Assembly (NCBI GenBank): GCA_964344725.1
Contig: CAYFOI010000030.1
Coordinates: 1-14,646, forward strand
Source: CG2-30-44-17 sp964344725
GTDB taxonomy: Bacteria; Patescibacteriota; Gracilibacteria; UBA1369; UBA12470
Direction: 5' to 3'
DNA: 14,646 nt
Positions 12,581 through 14,646 of the stretch are shown here, piece after piece. Below the pieces are notes generated by a model. The model had not been told where the DNA came from. It searched no databases and saw nothing but the letters and a program-made list of their open reading frames with translations. Both the position numbers and the translations under genes were made by a program. The number at the start of each line of letters is the position of its first letter. The stretch's first letter is position 1.

Positions 12581-13786
12581 ATGGCTCAGGGGAAAAACAT
12601 TGTTGTTGCTATGCTTGTAAGTCTTGTTATTGGTGCGGTTTCAGGTGCTGGGACTAGTATGTATTTATTAACAAGCGATGTGGTAGATCTTACTAATGAG
12701 ACTGAGGAGGTGACGGTGGCGGAGGTTTATACAGAAGAGTCTGCGTTGATCGAAGCTTATGAGACTGTTTCTCCGGCTGTTTTGAGTATTATTGCTCTTC
12801 AAGATCTCAATGCTTATTACAATCAATATTTCTGGGGTCCTCTAGATTACTATTATCAATCTTACGAAACTTCTGCTGAAGAGAATTTGCAAGAAGTTGG
12901 AGGTGGTACAGGTTTCTTGATTAATGCTGATGGCTTGGCTGTTACGAATAAACATGTCATTGAAGATAGGACTTTGGAGTATGTTGCTTATACGACTGAT
13001 GGATTGCAGTTTGATGTTGAAATTCTTGATATAGATGAAAATAACGATTTGGCGATTTTTCGGCTTGTTGCTGATGAGGATGAGGAAGGTTCTGATATGA
13101 TCGGCAGTTTTCCTTATATTGAATTTGGGGATTCTGATGCTATAAAAGTTGGTCAAATGGTTATGGCTATTGGTAATGCGTATGCTGAATATGACAATAC
13201 GACGACTGCTGGAATTGTAAGTGCGACTGGTCGCGAAATTATTGCAGCTGATTCGTTTGGATTTGGAGCTTCTGAGTTGGATGGTTTGATTCAGACTGAT
13301 GCTGCTATTAATCCTGGTAATAGTGGTGGTCCTCTCGTAAATCTTGATGGGCAGCTTATTGGTGTTAACACTGCTGTTGATGCTGAGGCGGAAGGAATTG
13401 GTTTTGCTATTCCTGTTAATGATGTTGCGACTATTGTTGATGCTTATAATGAATATGGATATATCGCTTATCCTTATTTGGGAGTTATGTATGTGATGGT
13501 TAACGAGGAGGCTGATCAAAGGCTTGATCTGGGTGTCGATCATGGAGCTGCGCTTGTTGGTGATCCTGCGTCGAGTCAGTCTGCTGTCGTTTCTGGTAGT
13601 CCTGCTGATGAAGCTGGGTTGCAGGCTCGCGATATAATCCTTGAACTAGGTGGCGTTGTTATCAATGAAGAAAATCAGCTTGATGATGTTATTCACTCAT
13701 TCAGTATTGGAGATGAGGTTGTTTTGAAGGTTTGGAGAGATGGTAAGGAGATTGAGGTGACTGTGGTGCTTGGGCAGACGAAATAG
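12581..13786 (+). CDS. HtrA/DegP-type serine protease with PDZ domain, membrane-anchored, 401 aa
   Basis: An envelope quality-control protease of the S1C family. Residues 6-30 form an uncleaved-looking membrane anchor, followed by an acidic linker to about 52. The trypsin-like domain runs from about 55 to 285 with an intact triad: His125 in VTNKHVI, Asp156 in NNDLAIF, Ser248 in INPGNSGGPL. The loop IGVNTAV and IGFAIPVN close the domain as in DegP and DegS. A Tyr-rich insert precedes the catalytic His (79-95, LNAYYNQYFWGPLDYYYQ). One PDZ domain follows (about 296-398) with YLGVMYV, AVVSGSPADEAGLQARDIIL and VVLKVWRDGKE. The single PDZ and anchor make it closest in layout to DegS/HtrA-like sensors. 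The promoter is separated from the divergent folate unit by a long palindrome. Confidence 0.95.
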   Translation: MAQGKNIVVAMLVSLVIGAVSGAGTSMYLLTSDVVDLTNETEEVTVAEVYTEESALIEAYETVSPAVLSIIALQDLNAYYNQYFWGPLDYYYQSYETSAEENLQEVGGGTGFLINADGLAVTNKHVIEDRTLEYVAYTTDGLQFDVEILDIDENNDLAIFRLVADEDEEGSDMIGSFPYIEFGDSDAIKVGQMVMAIGNAYAEYDNTTTAGIVSATGREIIAADSFGFGASELDGLIQTDAAINPGNSGGPLVNLDGQLIGVNTAVDAEAEGIGFAIPVNDVATIVDAYNEYGYIAYPYLGVMYVMVNEEADQRLDLGVDHGAALVGDPASSQSAVVSGSPADEAGLQARDIILELGGVVINEENQLDDVIHSFSIGDEVVLKVWRDGKEIEVTVVLGQTK

Positions 13787-13850
13787 TAGTTGGTAGTAGT
13801 AGTGTTGTAGTTTTGAGTGGGAAGTAGTAGTTGTGTTTTGTTGTGTATGG
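13780..13850 (+). other. C-free GTA/GTT-rich tract after htrA-type gene
   Basis: For 71 nt the plus strand contains no C; it is made of GTAGTAGT-like units and runs of G and T. It begins in the last codon of the protease gene. It is low-complexity sequence with strong strand asymmetry. On the plus-strand transcript it would be almost unstructured. Confidence 0.6.
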
Positions 13851-13861
13851 CATGTCTATAT

Positions 13862-13883
13862 CTTCGCATAGGGTGATGCAAAG
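13862..13883 (+). terminator. Possible terminator-like hairpin
   Basis: CTTCGCAT (13862-13869) pairs with ATGCAAAG (13876-13883) with one mismatch, around the loop AGGGTG. Weaker pairing extends outward. There is no T-tract, so the role is uncertain. Confidence 0.3.
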
Positions 13884-13904
13884 CTATTGAATCATTATAC
13901 GTGG

Positions 13905-13933
13905 TTGACAAATGTACGACTATATGCGATAAT
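13905..13933 (+). promoter_or_regulatory. Promoter of the last gene
   Basis: A consensus -35 TTGACA (13905-13910), a 17 bp spacer and -10 GATAAT (13928-13933). The ATG at 13966 is 32 nt downstream. Confidence 0.68.
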
Positions 13934-13965
13934 TACGCGTTATTTTGTTGTTAAGTGTTTTTGTT

Positions 13966-14535
13966 ATGAATGTTTCTGTATGTGATATATCTGATGATGG
14001 GTCTCAAGGAGATGGGGATGGATCGATAGAGCAATTAAGTTTGGATGAGTTGCGTGATAGAATTGCTGATGCAGAGGCTGAATGTGCTGGCTTTGATGGT
14101 TCTATTGGTTCTGCCTCTTCTTCAGACGAATGTCTTTTGGTAGTTGCAATGTGTGATAGGGGAGTTTGTTTATATCAGAGGTTGTATGACTTATATAGTC
14201 GTTTGTTCTCTATGTTGCTGGGTCCTTTGTCTTTGAGTGCGGAGGATATTTGGAAAGAGGCTGCTAATCCTCCTCTTGAACTGAGAAATTTGGTGGATAG
14301 TGAAACAGGGGCTAGGATAGTTGGTCCTAGAACGATCCAGTATCCAATAATTGATGAAGCTGTAGGTGCGCGTAGGAAAAAACATTTTTTGTATGATCAA
14401 CCTGTGCATGACGAACTTAGAAGTCTTCATGGGAAGTTAAGGAGAGCTAGTTCGTGTCGCCGTTCTTTTAGAGAAAATGCTACTTTTTATACTAATCTAG
14501 CTCGAGAGTACGAGAAAAATAGATTCCTTAATTGA
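13966..14535 (+). CDS. Soluble protein of unknown function, 189 aa
   Basis: I do not recognise this protein. The start is set at ATG 13966 rather than the in-frame TTG at 13945, because the ATG sits at the distance from the promoter that is usual in this window. There is no signal peptide or clear membrane segment. Residues 1-25 are acidic and Gly/Asp-rich. Residues 22-42 form a probable amphipathic helix (LSLDELRDRIADAEAECAGF). Residues 55-95 are helical with Cys56, Cys63 and Cys68. The C-terminal half is basic (GARRKKH, HGKLRRASSCRRSFREN). The charge split may indicate nucleic-acid or partner binding, but nothing shows this directly. It ends with TGA and no in-frame extension. Confidence 0.65.
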   Translation: MNVSVCDISDDGSQGDGDGSIEQLSLDELRDRIADAEAECAGFDGSIGSASSSDECLLVVAMCDRGVCLYQRLYDLYSRLFSMLLGPLSLSAEDIWKEAANPPLELRNLVDSETGARIVGPRTIQYPIIDEAVGARRKKHFLYDQPVHDELRSLHGKLRRASSCRRSFRENATFYTNLAREYEKNRFLN

Positions 14536-14634
14536 GTAAGGGTTGTGTTTTTGATTTGGGCCTGTAAAATGTTTCTGCTTTTTGGAAAAACAACGTGCCC
14601 AGGTGGCGGTTAGGTCTCGATAGAATTGATTCGA
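14536..14634. other. 3' intergenic region with weak palindrome
   Basis: GGGC (14558-14561) pairs with GCCC (14597-14600). Inside, GTTT (14571-14574) pairs with AAAC (14588-14591). A possible promoter-like pair, TTGTGT (14543-14548) and TAAAAT (14565-14570) with 16 bp between, overlaps it, but no gene follows before the window ends. Confidence 0.3.
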
Positions 14635-14646
14635 TTATGGTTTCCT
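14635..14646. repeat. Start of a third copy of the repeat core (truncated by window end)
   Basis: The last 12 bases, TTATGGTTTCCT, are identical to 3869-3880, where the core of repeat copy 1 begins. The rest would lie outside the window. Identification rests on 12 bases only. Confidence 0.55.

Noticed and set aside
12842..13543. Long reading frame antisense to the HtrA-type gene (233 aa)
   Set aside because: It is a shadow of a conserved protease with an intact catalytic triad. Its composition is low-complexity Ile/Asn/Ser/Thr and it has no promoter of its own.
13945..13965. TTG start at 13945 for the last gene
   Set aside because: It would leave only 11 nt after the -10 box, against about 30 nt for the ATG at 13966, which matches the other ATG-started genes.

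Overview
The window looks like the chromosome of a Patescibacteria (Candidate Phyla Radiation) bacterium. The case rests on gene content and style: a PrgI-like protein followed by a TraC-like protein, a membrane-anchored rather than lipidated peptide-binding protein, small surface proteins with no recognisable relatives, no Shine-Dalgarno sequences, and short genes with their own promoters. TGA closes several genes with no in-frame continuation (for example at 14533-14535), so the recoded TGA of Gracilibacteria and Absconditabacteria is not in use. A finer placement cannot be made from this sequence. The assembly carries a run of 10 N at 10986-10995 inside glyA.

Layout. 1-580: the 3' end of 23S rRNA, a spacer with a long stem, and 5S rRNA. 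691-1935, minus strand: a two-gene PrgI/TraC-like unit, convergent with the rRNA operon across a large palindrome. 2054-3856: lepA (elongation factor 4). 4090-5673: an anchored family-5 solute-binding protein. 5842-7416: a membrane sensor with HAMP and SpoIIE/PP2C phosphatase domains. 7586-8275: a GNAT acetyltransferase. 8359-9459 and 9649-10386: an anchored N-acetylmuramoyl-L-alanine amidase and an unknown anchored protein, which share the same promoter and N-terminal module. 10391-12302, minus strand: glyA and 5-formyltetrahydrofolate cyclo-ligase, a folate one-carbon pair. 12581-13786: an HtrA/DegP-type protease. 13966-14535: an unknown soluble protein.

How the genes fit together. Several products act at the envelope (solute capture, sensing, wall cleavage, protein quality control), which suits a small host-dependent or scavenging cell. 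Almost every transcription unit has a sigma70-type promoter of TTGNNN, 16-18 bp, then a TATAAT-like box. The start codons lie close behind it; lepA and the solute-binding gene look leaderless or nearly so.

The most interesting signal is between genes. Two intergenic elements (after lepA and after the SpoIIE gene) share a conserved core of about 60 nt. The core folds into a 17-18 bp hairpin with compensatory base changes and an identical loop. In each copy the core is flanked by a second, outer inverted repeat whose sequence is unique to that locus and includes the last codons and stop of the gene upstream. A third copy begins in the last 12 bases of the window. Other intergenic regions (603-687, 5672-5755, 12329-12514) have the same nested-palindrome layout without the core. 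This could be a mobile hairpin that inserts into terminator loops, or a structured 3'-end system that I cannot match to a known family.
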